DNA of 64,000 nucleotides from the NCBI GenBank assembly GCA_022560025.1, contig JAFISE010000003.1:65262-129261 (forward strand), given 5' to 3'. Position 1 is the first letter of the stretch. Every line of letters begins with the position of its first letter. The DNA is from Stagonosporopsis chrysanthemi. Taxonomy: Eukaryota > Ascomycota > Dothideomycetes > Pleosporales > Didymellaceae. Below the pieces are notes generated by a model, which saw nothing but the letters and a program-made list of their open reading frames with translations, had not been told where the DNA came from and did not search any database. Positions 1 to 10,300 of this stretch are shown one piece after another. Made by a program: the position numbers and the translations under genes.

Positions 1-766
1 CGGCAATCGAAGACATACGCATGGCAGACGTTCGTTTTGTCCAACATTGTTATTGAGATGGCCTGGAATGCGGTAAGCTTAATCATTTACACATAGATTA
101 ACTGGGACTGATTCGATTACACAGCTCATGGCCGTCTTCTGCTTCCTTGTCTGGTTCTATCCCGCGGGCCTCTACAGAAACATGGAGCCTACAGATTCTG
201 TCAATATCCGCTCCTTCCACACACTGCTCCTGGTTGTTGTCACGTACCTCTTCGCTTCAGCTTTGGCGCACTTGCTGATTGCAGGAAGTCCGAACGAGGA
301 TGTCGCCGGCGCTTTCGCAACACTACTATCTATCATGCTGTACGCCTTTTGTGGCATTCTCTCAGGGCCCAACACGCTTCCAGGTTTCTGGATTTTCATG
401 TACCGTGTCAATCCGCTTACCTACTTGGTCTCTAGCTTCATGTCGACAACCCTCGGTCAAGCAACTGCGTATTGTGCAGAAAACGAGTTCCAGGTCTTCG
501 CTCCGGCCAACGGAACCTGTCTTCAGTACATGCGACAGTACATGTCGTTAGCTGGTGGCTATCTCCGTGACGAGCAAGCAACAGATCAATGCCAATATTG
601 CCAAATCAATAGCACTGACCAGTTCCTCGCCGGCATCAATGCCAACTGGAACACGCGCTGGAGGGACTTTGGCCTGCTGTGGGTGTACGTCGTCTTCAAC
701 GTTGTGGCTGCATTATTCCTCTACTGGCTGTGTCGCGTCCCCAAGGGTAAAAAGGCAAAGAGATAA
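1..766 (+). CDS. PDR-type (ABCG) multidrug ABC transporter, C-terminal fragment
   Basis: The window opens inside the coding sequence. The exon ending at base 72 joins the exon starting at 125 across a 52 bp intron (73-124), in phase, and the frame runs to TAA at 764-766. The visible part is the second transmembrane domain of a fungal full-size pleiotropic drug resistance pump. It has hydrophobic segments around SFHTLLLVVVTYLFASALAH and FATLLSIMLYAFCGILSG, then the family-typical stretch MYRVNPLTYLVSS, then a Cys-rich extracellular loop (CAENEF, DQCQYCQ). It ends with a final membrane helix and a basic tail (KGKKAKR). Such proteins export hydrophobic compounds at the plasma membrane using ATP. 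Both nucleotide-binding domains lie upstream of the window, so substrate and subclass cannot be judged. Confidence 0.93.
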
Positions 767-1098
767 GGTATGGAGTACTCAGGAGACGCACGCTTTTCTT
801 GTTGTTCTACTTGGTTTTCGTCTTCGATTATGTCAACATTACTATGCAAGCGGTAATAGACTTTTTTGGGTTTCCTTGGCTTAGACATAGTTTAATCGTA
901 ACAATGTGTCTTAGCGTTCGGCCTAGTTAGCAAAGCTGTACCCTGTGATGTCACTTCCACAGTTACATCACGAAAAATTGCACCATTGAATGCCATCATC
1001 AAAAAAGAAAATCGGCTTATAGGAACGTTGAGTCTCGAGGCTGATTCGTAAGCTTTTGGACATTCTGTTGTGGGATTGCATCCCTTACCTCGCCCAGC
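767..1098. other. Intergenic, ABC transporter to TDT transporter
   Basis: This gap holds the 3' flank of the ABC gene and the promoter of the following same-strand transporter. I see no further gene, RNA or repeat in it. Confidence 0.5.
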
Positions 1099-2626
1099 AT
1101 GCCGCAAGCCAATGGAAACGTGAGCCCAGAGCGGTTCATCGAGCCACAACCACAGCGCCAGTCTGCAGTGCAGATTGCGATCAAGAACTTTTCACCCGTT
1201 TGTACGTTATATTTTGTTCTCGATTTTCAGTCCGCATGTACTTTTTTCGGCGAGAATTTCGCCTTCTATAGGAGGTTCGAAGGATGCGCTCTCATGCTGG
1301 GCACAGCATTGGCAATGCTTGACCAAGCTTCGCGCCAGTAAAGCAACACCAGCATGCTAACACCGAGAAGGGTTTCTCATATCTATGGACACAGGCATCA
1401 TCTCGATCATCATGAACATCTTGCCCTGGCAGTTCGACGGCCTGGGCATACTCTCGACAATAATGTTCGTCTTCAACCTTGTACTCTTCATCGTCTTTGT
1501 AATGCTCGCCACAATCCGCCTCTTTACGTTTCCGCACCATGTCAAATCTCAAACCTTGAACCAACTTGAAGAGATCTCGTACCAAGGCGCTCCCGCAATC
1601 GCGTACCTCACGCTCGTAGCGCAAGTTGCGCTCACCTGTAGCACGGCATGGGGCTTCCGGCTCACGATGCTTGCGTACGTGCTATGGTGGATCGGGGTCG
1701 TGTGGACGGTGACACTTTGCAGTGCGTCGGTGATCGCACTTGCAAAGCGGGGCATCACGGATGATAGGAATTTGTCGCCGGCAATTTTCCTGCCGCTGAT
1801 TGCTGTTATGACGCTCGGTACGACGGGTGGTATTATCACGCGGTACTCGTTTGGCATGTCTGCTCGTCTGGCAATCCCGATCATCATTACCAGTTACATG
1901 GCTATCGGATATGCGTTTTTCCTTTCGCTGTTGTACTATGCGATTTATGCGCATCGTCTGCTCGCCGTAGGGCCGCCGATGAAGGCCAAGTTGCCCAGTT
2001 TGTGCGTCACGATCGGACCGTTGGGACAATTTGCTACGGCGATCCAGCTGTTAAGTACAGCGGCGAACACCAGGGGTTTATTCGGAAGTTATAATCGTGG
2101 AACTTGGTTGACGGCGAGCTCGGCGAGCAGTGTGTCTGCTGCGAGTGAATTAATTGCGCTATTGGTGATTGGTTTTGGCTTTCTCTGGATCACAGTGGCA
2201 TGGTATTTGATCCTCGAGGCTGCAGTACAGAGAAAAATGCCGTATAGTCTGACTTGGTGGAGCATGATTTTCCCAATGGGTAGGATTTCGTATTTGCCCT
2301 CTTCTACTAGCAGTCACTGATTCGTTCCAGGTGTTTATACAACGGCGTTGATCAACTTATCCATCGCTCTCAATTCGGATGCGTTCCGCGGACTCGCAGC
2401 AGCACTTCTGCTCATCTTGGTCATCCTTTACTTCATGAATTGGGGATTTACGCTCTGGAGACTCTTCACTGGAGTAGCTCTCGGTATCCCACAGCAAAGA
2501 GACGAGGAAGACGAAAACGCAAAAGAAGGGGCCAAGAAGGAGCACGAGAGATTATATGGATTGGGACAGAGGGAGGTAGAGTCCCGAGAACGGGAACAAA
2601 ACCAGCAGAATGGCGAAAATGCCTAG
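1099..2626 (+). CDS. TDT-family transporter, SSU1 sulfite efflux / C4-dicarboxylate type
   Basis: Three exons, 1099-1201, 1371-2279 and 2331-2626, give 435 residues. Joining exon 1 to 2 restores the family signature NFSPVWFLISMDTGIISI, matching the NFSP-WF---MGTGI start of yeast Ssu1 and fungal Mae1-like proteins. That supports the acceptor at 1370 and the ATG at 1099. The third exon resumes at FPM-GVYTTA. About ten hydrophobic helices follow, and the tail is charged and disordered (Glu/Lys/Gln-rich). Members of this SLAC1/TehA-like fold move sulfite or dicarboxylates across the plasma membrane without an ATPase domain. Sulfite export is the commoner role for the fungal branch. Substrate is inferred from family only. 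Confidence 0.9.
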
Positions 2627-3006
2627 AAGACTGTATCTGGGATGTAATATTTAGTCTTGCAATTTACAGCACAATGCGTCTTACCGAGAGTACCTCTCCG
2701 AAAACTAGCACTGTGAGGACTGTGAGAAACGTTATGTCCAGATTCACCCATCTATTCCTAACGCTCCGGCCGCAAGAAGTCTGACACGACGAAGACGCGG
2801 AGTGAAAGCAAAGGAAGGTTTCTCATGCTCTGGCAACACACTAATAAATGCATACAATTACTACAATGCTAAGAGAACTGCAAGTATTAGGGACATAGCA
2901 AACGCCACATAGACAATTATTCCTCCTCTTGCTGGGCCTTTACCCGCTCTGTACCCACCTTAACGACTCAAACACCACCAATGTCCAGCTGCACCACCAT
3001 TTACAC
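2627..3006. other. Intergenic, convergent 3' ends
   Basis: The TDT gene and the fasciclin gene converge here, so the stretch should hold two 3' UTRs. Nothing else is recognisable. Confidence 0.5.
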
Positions 3007-4408
3007 CTATACAAGGAAAGCAGCGAAGCCAAACGCTCCGACAAGCGCAGCACCCTTCGCAGCCACCATTGCACTAGCACCCCCAGTAAAATCGGTGACC
3101 GGTGCTGACTGGCTCCTAGTCGCTGTAGCAAGTGTGCCAGAAGCAGAACCAGAAGCGGTAGCAGAGGAAGTAGGAACAGCAAGGGCGGCAACCGTTTTGA
3201 GTAGCTCCGGCGTCGTGGTGTAAGTCATCAGATCTCCTCCGAAAACGAGCGAGGCGGTTGCCAGAGGCAATTGAGAAACGGAAGATGCGCCCGGGAATGC
3301 AATGCGCTCAGGCGCAGCCGCAAATGGCTGCAGAGAACTGCGGTCGAACTCTCCGGGGGCAAGGACGCTGTTAGGTGGGTTAGCATTTGCTTTTGCGGTG
3401 AGCAAGATTGGTTTACCTATCAATGACATGTGCAACACCATTGAACAGGATGGTGTTGGGAAATGTGATCCTCGCGTTGTTGACCCATGCCGAACCGTCA
3501 GGGAGCACCGTGAACGTAAGATTAGCGCCTTGCAGAGGCGGGACAGTAACGTTGCCGAGAGAGGGTGAGAAAATGACGTTGTTAGGAATGATGTGGTAGG
3601 CAAGGACCTCCTGGAGCGTTGCCACATCTGCGGTCTGGAGTACAGAGCCAATGTTCGCGAAAGCTTCGTTGGTGGGGACGAAAATGGTGTAGTCAGAGAG
3701 GTTAAGACCTTGCTGATCAGCTCCCGTCAGACCAAAGTCAATGCTTAATTTGGCAGTTTCTAAAGCGGCGTTCAAAGCCGTGTAACCAGCACGGTAGGTG
3801 AAAAGCTGGAAAGGGGCTCCAAATGAGAGGACTGTGTCAACTTTATGTATGGTGATACCCTCACCCAGCTTGATGTCCTAATCCTAGTGTCAGTAATCCA
3901 GGTCCTTCTTGTGTGCAGCAGAGTTACATACAGCTTCGGTGACCGTGGAAATTGTCTGCTCTCCAGAAAGGACGCACACATCATCTCCGTTCTTGACAAG
4001 ACCATTGTAAGCGCCGCCAGTAAAGTTAGAGAAAGGCTGGCGGTCGTCGACGAACGAAATGTCGAGCAGCGTCTGGGCAAAAGTTGGAATGTCGGTGATG
4101 ACATTGGAAGGGTAGACGCCCTTAAACACGTGGTTTGACAGGAGAGCACCGATTGCGATAGTGTTGTTGCGATATTCGATAGCTTCGCCTTCGGGGATGT
4201 CCCTAGGCACATTGGCGAAGGCTTGGTTGGTAGGCGCGAAAATTGTGATGTTCGAAGATGCCGCAAGAGTGTCCGCGAGGCCATCCACAAGACCAACAAG
4301 CTCTAGCAATGTGCTCAGGTCAGGCTGGGAACTGAGAAGCGCAGCTATGTCGCCCTGAGCCAGGCCGGAACCAGCCATCAAAACGGGAGTCCAGGGTGAG
4401 AGACGCAT
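3007..4408 (-). CDS. GPI-anchored fasciclin (FAS1) domain protein
   Basis: Three exons on the minus strand, 4408-3932, 3877-3417 and 3367-3007, with introns of 54 and 49 bp, give 432 residues. The chosen ATG places a signal peptide (MRLSPWTPVLMAGSGLAQ) at the N terminus. An in-frame ATG 13 codons upstream would bury it. Two FAS1 domains follow. Each has the conserved fasciclin box: ITIFAPTNQAFANVP in the first and YTIFVPTNEAFANIG in the second, the latter continuing to YHIIP and ending at GVAHVIDSVLAPGEF. A Ser/Thr/Ala-rich linker and a hydrophobic C terminus (GAALVGAFGFAAFLV) suggest a GPI anchor. FAS1 proteins act in cell adhesion and wall organisation at the surface. Several Asn-X-Ser/Thr sites are present. 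Confidence 0.9.
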
Positions 4409-5257
4409 AATGTGGTCGTGGGTAGAGCTTTTCAGAAATGCTGTCACAAAGGCGGAGGATGGTGCGGCTCGAAAGAGAGCTGGTAGTTTGCGATGCGAAG
4501 CTGAAGTGTGATGTTCTCAAAAGTAGACGGCCGAGTTGTTCTTTATAGTCCAGTTCTGGCACCCGTGTACTCCATCCTTCACCGGTAAGACTGAGTTGTC
4601 AACTAACATGACGTCTATACAAGGCGTTTCCGTCTCAGTCTGACTACCACAATCGTGATGGAGCGAGAGAACTGTGTGGTCAGCTTCGCGCTTTCTTGTT
4701 GATCAATGCATTCTAGGCTTCTCCGCATTTGGTTACCCAGCTATGCACAGCCAGGCGACGCATACAACCGTGAACCAATCGCAGAGGGCCTTGTCGCAAG
4801 CGATGCGGTCAAAATTCACCGTCCCCGCCAGGAACCATGAAGCTGTCCCCATCAGGCAGTGGGAGGCGGGCACTAATACGCGAGATGACCGTTTAGTGAT
4901 AACTGCCGTTGTTTGTTCTACATAAGCGTGGAGCCACACTGGAGCGCTTGCTGGCGACTGTTCTGAGCATGTGAACTCCACCAAATGCGCGTCGTTACTT
5001 CTGCACTCTTTCGAGACATATGGCATTGTGACATACTGCGTGGCAGTGAAAAGACATCGAGGTGAGGAATTGGTGATCGTCAGGTACTGGGATTGCGGGC
5101 GGGGATGCACACAAGCATGCGTCATGTCATCTGCATCAACAATTGTGGAGACGGCCAAAAGTTACCGAACCCCTGTCTTTTTGAAATAACAATTTAGCTG
5201 TACGTTGTCCCAGATCTTGAAGCTACACCGGTTGCATCTATGCTGATCGACACAACT
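4409..5257. other. Intergenic
   Basis: This is the promoter side of the fasciclin gene and the 3' side of the Zn2Cys6 gene. An open frame of 141 codons on the minus strand (4733-5158) lacks domain character or a credible composition. No gene is called. Confidence 0.4.
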
Positions 5258-6880
5258 TCAGTTCATGATTACGTCTCCTGCAATAGTTGCTTCGTACCGC
5301 TGCAGAATGGCTGTGTAGTCGTTGTACCACTGCTCCAACCATGACGTCGCATCGAACATGCGAGTGGTGTAACAGCTCATTGTTGGGTCGAGGGCCCTCA
5401 TGTGCATCGTCAGAAGCCGCAGCTTCATACCACACTCCTCGATGCGAAAGCAATTTTTTTCTAAACATTGTCCGTAAGTATTTCCTGGGTCTGTCGATGA
5501 AACCAGTAAGTTGACCAGGACGAACAGAGAATAAAGTATAGTTGGCGGGAAGCAAAATGTCGGAAGACTGAGAAGCAAAGCAGGTTCCATGTCTGCAGCG
5601 GTGTCGATCACTGCGTGGCAGTGCTCAACGAGAGCTACGAGCGCTTCTCCAAGAGGGGGTATGATGTGTGTGGGCCGTGGGTAGTCCTTGACTATCAAGC
5701 GACCTGGGATGAAGGGCGCAGCGAACGATGTCTTATTCGTTGATGTATGGAGCAAAACTTCATGAATATGAACCATGGCTAAATGGTACCATACGGTAAG
5801 TGTTTTTGATGTGGCCAGACTAGGTGGAATTTGAGTAGCCCAGTAATCGACCTTGGCTTTCAGGTCCTCAACCACGGCGAGCGTATCGTAGTCGTTTCCG
5901 CTCAGAAACACCTCCGACTGACACAGACACAGGAGAGTGGATATTTGATCAATCAGCTGGACGATACGAACGATCTGGCAAAGCAGTATGTCCGATGTCT
6001 CCCCTCTGGCCTCCAACTCTAGTAAACACTCTTGATGATGAGCATTCCAAGGGACTGCAATCGTTCGGCGCGTACTGATGGACGATGCCGAAAGTGCCAC
6101 GAAACATGCTAGCCAGGTACGTCTCGCGTCCAGCGAAGTTGGATCTTCATGCATAGAGAAGTACGCAGCTGGAGACGGTTGCAACGAAGGACCGGCAATT
6201 CCGAGGTCAATTGACAAGTCCGTTGCGAGTTGAATGAGTTGATAACAACTACCCTGTAGGCCTTTTCGCGATGCCTTGCTCCAGAAGGAGGCTACGAGCA
6301 ATGCATGCACCAGTTCCAGAGATCTCTGTCCTCGACCGATCAACTCGTTGCCCAAAATGTACATGGCTTCTCGAACGAGCTCGTCATGCACTTCCAACTC
6401 GGTACCCTGGATCTGTTGTGTAATGGTGTAAACCAAAACAGAGAGCAATAATATTGGAGATTTGACACGTATCTCGTCCAAGTTCATGGACAGGCGAATG
6501 ACTGGCCACGCAGCTCCCGCGTTCTTGGCGTAGAAGTAGAGCAATTCTTGTTGTTTGCTTGAGGGGATGCGATTGTCCAGGAAAGATAGGACAGCTTCAT
6601 TGTAGTTTTCCTGCACGCTCGCAGGAGACCGTCCTGGTGTGGCGTTGTTGCTTCGTTCTCGTAAGGCAACCTGAAGTTCTTGAATCTGCGCTTCAAGCTC
6701 TTGTATGCGGTCGCGTTGAAGACGTGGCGCTGCTGGAACACACTCCAGACTGTTCCGACTGCATCGCTCGCATATTCCTCCATGAGCCGTGCTCACATCA
6801 CACTTGATCTTCAATCGGTGGCATTCTTCGCAAGCACGAGCACGTTTCCTTGTACTGGGAGTCCGACCTAAAGAGGACAT
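5258..6880 (-). CDS. Zn2Cys6 fungal-type transcription factor
   Basis: A single-exon frame of 540 residues. The N terminus has a basic patch (RKRARA) followed by a complete binuclear zinc cluster at Cys17, 20, 27, 37, 40 and 47 (CX2CX6CX9CX2CX6C). A linker and a short Leu/Gln heptad coiled coil follow (RIQELEAQIQELQVALRE, about 57-75), which is the usual dimerisation element. The remaining 450 residues are helical and resemble the fungal-specific middle-homology region, with no DNA-binding signature of their own. Such proteins bind CGG-type half sites in the nucleus. The target pathway cannot be deduced: the nearest genes are a surface protein and elongin C, not an obvious cluster. Confidence 0.92.
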   Translation of the reverse strand: MSSLGRTPSTRKRARACEECHRLKIKCDVSTAHGGICERCSRNSLECVPAAPRLQRDRIQELEAQIQELQVALRERSNNATPGRSPASVQENYNEAVLSFLDNRIPSSKQQELLYFYAKNAGAAWPVIRLSMNLDEIRVKSPILLLSVLVYTITQQIQGTELEVHDELVREAMYILGNELIGRGQRSLELVHALLVASFWSKASRKGLQGSCYQLIQLATDLSIDLGIAGPSLQPSPAAYFSMHEDPTSLDARRTWLACFVALSASSISTRRTIAVPWNAHHQECLLELEARGETSDILLCQIVRIVQLIDQISTLLCLCQSEVFLSGNDYDTLAVVEDLKAKVDYWATQIPPSLATSKTLTVWYHLAMVHIHEVLLHTSTNKTSFAAPFIPGRLIVKDYPRPTHIIPPLGEALVALVEHCHAVIDTAADMEPALLLSLPTFCFPPTILYSLFVLVNLLVSSTDPGNTYGQCLEKNCFRIEECGMKLRLLTMHMRALDPTMSCYTTRMFDATSWLEQWYNDYTAILQRYEATIAGDVIMN

Positions 6881-7808
6881 GAGTATCGAATGGGGTATGC
6901 AACGAAGCTTCTTTTCCCGCTGAGGGTCTCGAGGGACAACCGTCTGTTGGGTTCATGATCGAACAGCGATCACTAGAAAGGGCTGCGGCGAAGTGGCACC
7001 TGCCTAAATGGAGTGATGGTTGACGTTTTTAGGCGGGAAGCCAAGACCTGCCACGGGAAGACAACAACTTGACCCAACCCGTCATACATCAAACTTTGCA
7101 CAGTTTAATATAGGTACCTTTTGGGCAAGACATATAGGCAGAGGAAACTGCATACCTACGGAGCACAAAGCTGTGAACAGCGCAAAGCCTTCGTCTGAGA
7201 ATTACGAACTTTTTGATCGAATCGTCCTTCTTCATTGGTTCCTTAATGCTTGCGCAGTTACCAGATTAACCTCCCCCAGAACCCGCTTGTCTGAGCTAGT
7301 TCCCTGGTTGTCCTCTTGGTGGAGAATCTTCTGAATCACCAACATTGAGCTTCTCGGGCGCTTGGAACTCGCGTGGCTGTCAGACAGGGTTAGTCAACGC
7401 CAACGGGTATGTGCATAAGGCCGGTGCCACAGAGATGGAACTTTTCAAGCATTGGTCAGTGGGGTTAAGGTTGGACTGTGTGCCTACAATGATTCGAAGC
7501 GATACTGTTGTATGTAGTCTGGTGGTGGTCCAATACTCTCTTTCGCCGTACGAGTGTCAACGGGCTCCGTAATTATGTCGTCGTGTAGCACTGCGTTGCC
7601 TGGGTATTCCTTTGCTACTCTTCATGTTTCACAATACAACATGTTCAATAGTCTTCTGTCCTGTGTGAAGCCGACACCGAGCTTGAGATTGTGGTGTTGC
7701 GTACCACCCCTGTCCTTCCTGGTGACACGAGTCTTGTGTGCGACTCGGCTGACGTCGTGAAATTTTGGTTTCGATCGGGTGCGGCGTAATAGTCGGGTCA
7801 AGCGCTGA
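6881..7808. other. Intergenic
   Basis: This is the promoter of the Zn2Cys6 gene and the 3' flank of elongin C. Short plus-strand open frames at 7020-7334 and 7345-7572 show no recognisable domain and no supporting splice structure. I see no gene here. Confidence 0.4.
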
Positions 7809-8275
7809 TCAAACTTTGTCTTGAGTTAGCGATTTGCTACAGCTATCGAGAAGGAGTACATACCGTCGAGGTAGTCGGCAGCGATAAGAAGCTCCAAGCA
7901 CAACTCAGGCGGTATATCCATGTCTGAGACGTCCTTGCTCTCTGCGTGTTTCTGGTTGTAGTAGAGGTATTCGCAGACTTTCTCCAGGACAACACCGCTT
8001 CCCTTCGTTAGCTTGTTGTGTGCTTTGAGATAATGGGCTCCGATGCGGTGGCGTACTTGATCGTGGGGAAGTCCATGCGGTTTCGCGTTGTCTCTTGGAA
8101 GCCGGCTAGCCACTAATCAGTGTATGAGTGTGTTTTGAAGGGCATTTCTCGTACATTCAGGGTTCATGGCTCTCTTGATCGTGCCCGCGATACAGGCTGC
8201 TGAGCGCAGAAGCTTGAACTCAAAGCCGTCATTCGATACCAACGTCACATAATCGCTGATCCTTTCATTGCTCAT
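7809..8275 (-). CDS. elc1: Elongin C (Skp1-fold ubiquitin-ligase adaptor)
   Basis: Reconstructed from four small exons, 8275-8155, 8105-8057, 7997-7864 and 7819-7809, separated by introns of 49, 59 and 44 bp. Every junction keeps phase and the product is 104 residues, the normal elongin C length. The first exon reads MSNERISDYVTLVSNDGFEF and ends ...GTIKRAMNPE. Joining restores E-SGFQETTRN and then DFPTI-NGVVLEKVCEYLYY, and the end is MDIPPELCLELLIAADYLD. These match the BTB/Skp1 fold of eukaryotic elongin C, which links substrate receptors to Cullin ligases. The last coding exon is only 11 nt (AC plus Lys, Val, stop), so the extreme C terminus is the least certain part. Confidence 0.88.
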
Positions 8276-8739
8276 CTTGACAGATTCAGCTCTTTAGAAA
8301 ACGTGATAAGCTGTTGGTAGTGGCACTCCAGTCAGAGAAGAGATGTAGTTCTTTCGTGAGACATAAGGCGCCGAGGATAAGGAACACGAAAGCGCGCCAT
8401 CACGTGCTCGATCTTAGGTCATCGATCAACATTGTCCTCACAGTCATTAAGCAACCACGACATTCTTCAGCGTAGTCAGACTCTCGCCACGAATCGTCAC
8501 TATTGCAGTTGTTTCAGCAGTCCTTGGTGTGGAGTCTGCTGAAGCAAGAGATGGCATGGACCTGCCTCTTTCAGCAGTGAGCTGCCCCGCCGCACCCCGC
8601 GGGCATGCCAGTCGGACTTGACATCGGAGGGCGCGCGCGTTAGCAAGGCTGGAGACGCGTTTGACGCCGTGATGTTGCCCTTCAAATACCGGAGCTCGCC
8701 ACTTACACCCTCATATCTCGATAATTGACGAAAGAAAAC
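8276..8739. other. Intergenic, divergent promoter region
   Basis: This gap is shared by elongin C (leftward) and the agmatinase-like gene (rightward). It may act as a bidirectional promoter. No specific motif stands out. Confidence 0.4.
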
Positions 8740-9991
8740 ATGAGGTGGAACAAGGCATCGTTCCTATTGCCAGCCTTTGCTTCGGCGCACGGCGCTCACC
8801 ACCATCATCAAGAAGCATTTTCGCAAGAGCGTCTTGACGAGTTGCAGCAGAAATGGGGAACTGATGTAGGTTCTCTGCAGATGCACGTTGACAGCAACTG
8901 ACAACGATAAGTGGGGTTTCAGCGGCATCTCGACTTTCGCACATCTGCCTCACACACGCTGCTTGACCCATCCTGAACAAGCATATGACATCGCCATCCT
9001 CGGCGCGCCTTTCGATACCGCCGTGTCCTACAGGCCAGGAGCTCGATTCGGCCCTCGAGCAATCCGCTCTGGTTCCGCACGTCAAACGTCTTTCAGAGGA
9101 TACAATGCGCGCGCCGGCCTCAATCCTTTTACGTCTTGGGCGAACATCGTAGATTGTGGAGACATCCCTATTACGCCCTTCGACAATGCTCTTGCCTTGC
9201 GTCAGATGAGCGAGGCGTATCTTGAGCTTGCAGGACGAGGACCCACCGAGAAGAGTATTGACAGTGGCGTTAAATACTTCAGCAAGCCTAAGGTCATCAC
9301 ATTGGGAGGTGACCACAGCGTTGCGCTGCCTGCGCTCAGGGCACTGAACAAGGCTTATGGGCACCCCATCACAGTCGTACACTTCGATGCTCATCTGGAC
9401 ACATGGCATCCAGCTAAATATCCCTCAGCTTGGATCGACCCCGAGGATCCAACAACACAGTCCTTCTTGAATCACGGTAGCATGTTCTGGCTTGCTTCAA
9501 CCGAAGGTCTTATTGCCAATGGCTCAAGCGTGCATGCCGGGCTTAGGACCAGACTATCTGGTGATGATGAAACGGACTACGAGGATGACACACAGCAGGG
9601 CTGGATGCGTATCTCCACGGACGACATCGACGACATTGGCACAAAGGGTATCATTGAGTCTATTATGAGCCGTGTTGGCACAGAAACTCCAGTCTACCTC
9701 AGCATCGACATCGATGTTATCGACCCTGGCCTAGCCCCTGCTACAGGTACACCAGAACCTGGAGGCTGGTCTACCAGGGAGTTGATCAGGATTCTGCGAG
9801 GAATCGAGGGATTGAATGTCGTTGGCGCAGATATTGTTGAGGTCAGCCCGGCCTACGACAGCTCCGCGGAAATCACAAGCGTTGCTGCTGCTCAGATCGT
9901 CTATGAAGTCCTGACCAGTATCGTCCGCAAAGGCTTGACCGAGCAAGCTAAGATTGGAAGTACTGGGAGATATGAGAAAGATGAGCTATGA
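8740..9991 (+). CDS. Agmatinase-like ureohydrolase with signal peptide
   Basis: Two exons, 8740-8865 and 8912-9991, around a 46 bp intron give 401 residues. The first exon adds a secretion-type N terminus (MRWNKASFLLPAFASAHG) followed by a His run, and joins as KWGTD-WGFSGISTFAHLP, the usual start of fungal secreted agmatinases. Metal-binding motifs of the arginase/agmatinase fold are complete: GGDHS (about 174-178), the DAHLD motif (201-205) and DIDVIDP (308-314), which bind the two Mn ions. The enzyme would hydrolyse agmatine or another guanidino compound to an amine and urea. The exact substrate is not determinable, because agmatinase, guanidinobutyrase and related enzymes share these motifs. 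No retention signal is apparent, so secretion or vacuolar targeting is likely. Confidence 0.93.
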
Positions 9992-10300
9992 AATATTGGA
10001 GACTGATGTTGAAACACTACGAACGGTCGAAACGGTCCTAGGTCGTCCGCGACGCGCTCACGCCAGTAATTTGCACGCCTGCAGTATGGACGCGCACCCC
10101 TGGAGGCACATGTACATATATAAAATGACCCGTTACGATGGACAGATGAATTAGAATCTATAAATCACGCATTCTTCTGCCAAGCCGTACGCAACCTACG
10201 TCATCACTTGCGCATCGAAAGTGATACCTAAGAACGCTTCTGACCTCTATAAATGCAGGTCAGCCAGCACGAGCACTCACTAAGCACTCAACGCGCAACC
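9992..10300. other. Intergenic and promoter of the cyclase-like gene
   Basis: About 310 bp between two same-strand genes. It contains three TATA-like blocks, described separately. Nothing else is visible. Confidence 0.4.
10117..10254 (+). promoter_or_regulatory. Candidate TATA elements upstream of the tocopherol-cyclase-like gene
   Basis: TATATAAAA lies at 10117-10125, and TATAAAT occurs at 10159-10165 and again at 10248-10254. These are about 175, 135 and 45 bp upstream of the ATG at 10301. The middle one has the most credible spacing for a fungal core promoter. This is a motif match only. Confidence 0.3.

Noticed and set aside
4733..5158. 141-codon minus-strand frame in the fasciclin/Zn2Cys6 gap
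   Set aside because: No domain, no signal peptide, no splice partner. Length is within what chance gives at this GC content.
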